Shown piece by piece: positions 62,828 to 64,000 of a stretch of DNA of 64,000 nt. Where the stretch lies: the NCBI RefSeq assembly GCF_000193495.2, contig NZ_AP023410.1:744001-808000 (forward strand), given 5' to 3'. The stretch is from Acetobacter aceti NBRC 14818 (lineage in GTDB: Bacteria; Pseudomonadota; Alphaproteobacteria; Acetobacterales; Acetobacteraceae). The notes beneath the pieces are model-generated. The model searched no databases, had not been told where the DNA came from, and saw only the letters and a program-made list of their open reading frames with translations. Positions within the stretch are counted from its first letter, which is position 1, and every line of letters starts with the position of its first letter. The translations under genes were made by a program, and so were the position numbers.

Positions 62828-64000
62828 GCGGAAAACCCGGCGCACTGAAAGATGCACTGAAAGACGTCGCGTGACAGACCGGCGATTCTGACACGCACGA
62901 CGGCCCCCTTTCGCAGGGAAAAGAGTGCCCATGCCTCCGGAGAGGACGCTGCTGCGCCAGAACACGCTTCACTTCCCCCACACGAATCCGAAAGCATTTT
63001 TCGGTCTGCATTTTCCCTGAAGGGAAGGAGACCGGTTGTCTGCGTTTCCGTCAATGTGACCAGAGCGCCATCCGGGGTCGCACCAGTCACATGGCCGGAC
63101 CAGATCCTCTCCTGATCCTGACATAACCACAGCGCCAGCAGACGTTGCCGCGTGGCCGTGGAAGCCTCGGCTGCCCGGGCCTCGGTCACGGTCAGATGGG
63201 TAGCCAGGGCAAGAAGATCTCCGTCATCAGCAGAGGCCGCCTGGGCAGGCTGCCCTTCCGGAGCAATCGCTTCCAGAAGCATCCGGTGATTTGTCAGATC
63301 TGCATACCGACGGATGGGGCTGGTGAGATGCGCATAAACATCCAGTTGCAGGCCCGCATGACGTGCTGGTTCAGCGGCGTAAACAGCCGGCAGACGTGGC
63401 GCATCCGCCACAGCGCTGGCATCGGCGTGAGACCGGAAAAGCGCGGTTTTCTCCTTGTCACGCAAAACCTGTGCACCGGCATGGCAAGCTGCAATCATGA
63501 AGGACTCGACAAGATGCCTGCTTTCAAGTGGACGGGTATCCGAAACACCTAAACGCCCGGTCTGCCTGTCCAGTTCCACACGAAGCAGATCCCTGTCTGC
63601 AACCTGTAGACAGCCGCGCCGGATACGCGCTGCCCGCAACGCTTCATGCGCCACATACAGCGTATCGACCCACGCAGGCCCCAGATCGTCGTGGAGGAAA
63701 GGCAGTCTACCTTCTCGCATTGCCTCAAGCTGCTCGTAGGTCAGACGAGCGCGGCTCCGCATGACACCACGATCGATATGGGTATCTGTCGGGAGCCCTT
63801 CGGCGTTGAAACGCATGTCGAAAACAACACAGAACCGCTCTTCGTCTGGTCGAAGCGAACAAAGATCTTCCGACAAACGCGGGGGCAGCATCGGCACAAC
63901 GCCGTCGGGAAAGTAGACAGAATGTCCGCGTCGCCGCGCTTCCTCGTCGAGCGCTGAATGAGGCGTGACATAGTGGGAGACATCTGCAATGGCGACGAGC
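62824..64000 (-). CDS. rnr: RNase R / RNB-family exoribonuclease (5' end beyond window)
   Basis: Partial: the frame is open to the window edge, which reads IADVSHYVTPHSALDEEARR and RGHSVYFPDGVVPMLPPRLS, the catalytic RNB domain of RNase II/R. Later motifs are VESFMIAACHAGAQVLRDKE and LDVYAHLTSPIRRYADLTNH, the conserved RRY segment. A short S1-like domain follows (ERIWSGHVTGATPDGALVTL), and the protein ends soon after it, without the long basic tail of E. coli RNase R. Degrades structured RNA 3' to 5'. First visible gene of the operon with S41 and DUF1491. Confidence 0.92.
   Translation of the reverse strand, partial: LVAIADVSHYVTPHSALDEEARRRGHSVYFPDGVVPMLPPRLSEDLCSLRPDEERFCVVFDMRFNAEGLPTDTHIDRGVMRSRARLTYEQLEAMREGRLPFLHDDLGPAWVDTLYVAHEALRAARIRRGCLQVADRDLLRVELDRQTGRLGVSDTRPLESRHLVESFMIAACHAGAQVLRDKEKTALFRSHADASAVADAPRLPAVYAAEPARHAGLQLDVYAHLTSPIRRYADLTNHRMLLEAIAPEGQPAQAASADDGDLLALATHLTVTEARAAEASTATRQRLLALWLCQDQERIWSGHVTGATPDGALVTLTETQTTGLLPFRENADRKMLSDSCGGSEACSGAAASSPEAWALFSLRKGAVVRVRIAGLSRDVFQCIFQCAGFSA

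Overview
The window looks like chromosomal DNA of an acetic acid bacterium (Acetobacteraceae, Alphaproteobacteria). This is inferred from the gene order dusB-ntrB-ntrC-ntrY-ntrX-hfq-hflX, a SAM-II-type leader before metZ, a 41-residue ribosomal protein L36, a mycobacterial-style AhpC/AhpD pair under OxyR, DUF1491 and DUF1653 proteins, and the moderately high GC content. The genus cannot be set from the sequence alone. There is no plasmid replication gene, no CRISPR array and no rRNA. Most of the window is housekeeping sequence. The accessory parts are one intact insertion sequence, one AT-rich glycosyltransferase gene and several secreted proteins of unknown function.

Layout. 1-5.5 kb: a TPR/DUF1796-like gene is split by a complete ISL3-family element (24-bp perfect inverted repeats, 8-bp target duplication). 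Beside it lies an acyl carrier protein plus FkbH-like two-gene operon. 5.8-9.0 kb: a stand-alone type II secretion secretin, then about 0.9 kb without a clear gene that holds a structured RNA candidate with its own terminator. 9.0-15.6 kb: an ELM1-like protein, pyrE, murI, a polyprenyl diphosphate synthase, a TrmN6-like methyltransferase, a Dps protein, a TPR protein and rpmJ. 16.1-19.4 kb: divergent oxyR and ahpC-ahpD (peroxide defence), then a retropepsin-like lipoprotein. 19.7-29.4 kb: tRNA-Asp, then the nitrogen-control cluster read leftwards (dusB, ntrB, ntrC, ntrY, ntrX, hfq, hflX). 29.4-38.5 kb: a cation/proton antiporter with a degenerate cyclic-nucleotide-binding domain, a triple-repeat secreted protein, two coupled micro-ORFs, a small conserved protein with dcd and murA, an esterase, and small secreted or unknown proteins. 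38.5-46 kb: a DUF2501-like protein, tRNA-Gly, and a full RND tripartite efflux operon with a divergent TetR regulator and two palindromic operator candidates. 46-53.9 kb: an AT-rich GT2 glycosyltransferase, an AsmA-like protein, SAM-II/metZ, apaG, folE and a TPR-GT9 protein. 53.9-64 kb: parE, two secreted unknowns, a cysteine-free Rrf2 regulator divergent from cysK, an OmpA-family barrel protein, and an operon of RNase R (cut by the window edge), an S41 protease and a DUF1491 protein.

How the genes work together. The clearest functional units are peroxide sensing and removal (oxyR/ahpC/ahpD, with dps nearby), two-component nitrogen control (ntrBC and ntrYX), drug efflux (tetR/RND), and sulfur amino acid synthesis (SAM-II-metZ and rrf2/cysK). 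Both NtrC-type regulators lack the GAFTGA loop that normally contacts sigma-54. I did not find a clear multi-gene system without precedent. The least explained items are the structured RNA at 8.77-8.93 kb, the coupled micro-ORFs at 33.3 kb, the triple-repeat protein at 32.2-33.0 kb, and the ACP-FkbH pair beside the IS-disrupted gene.
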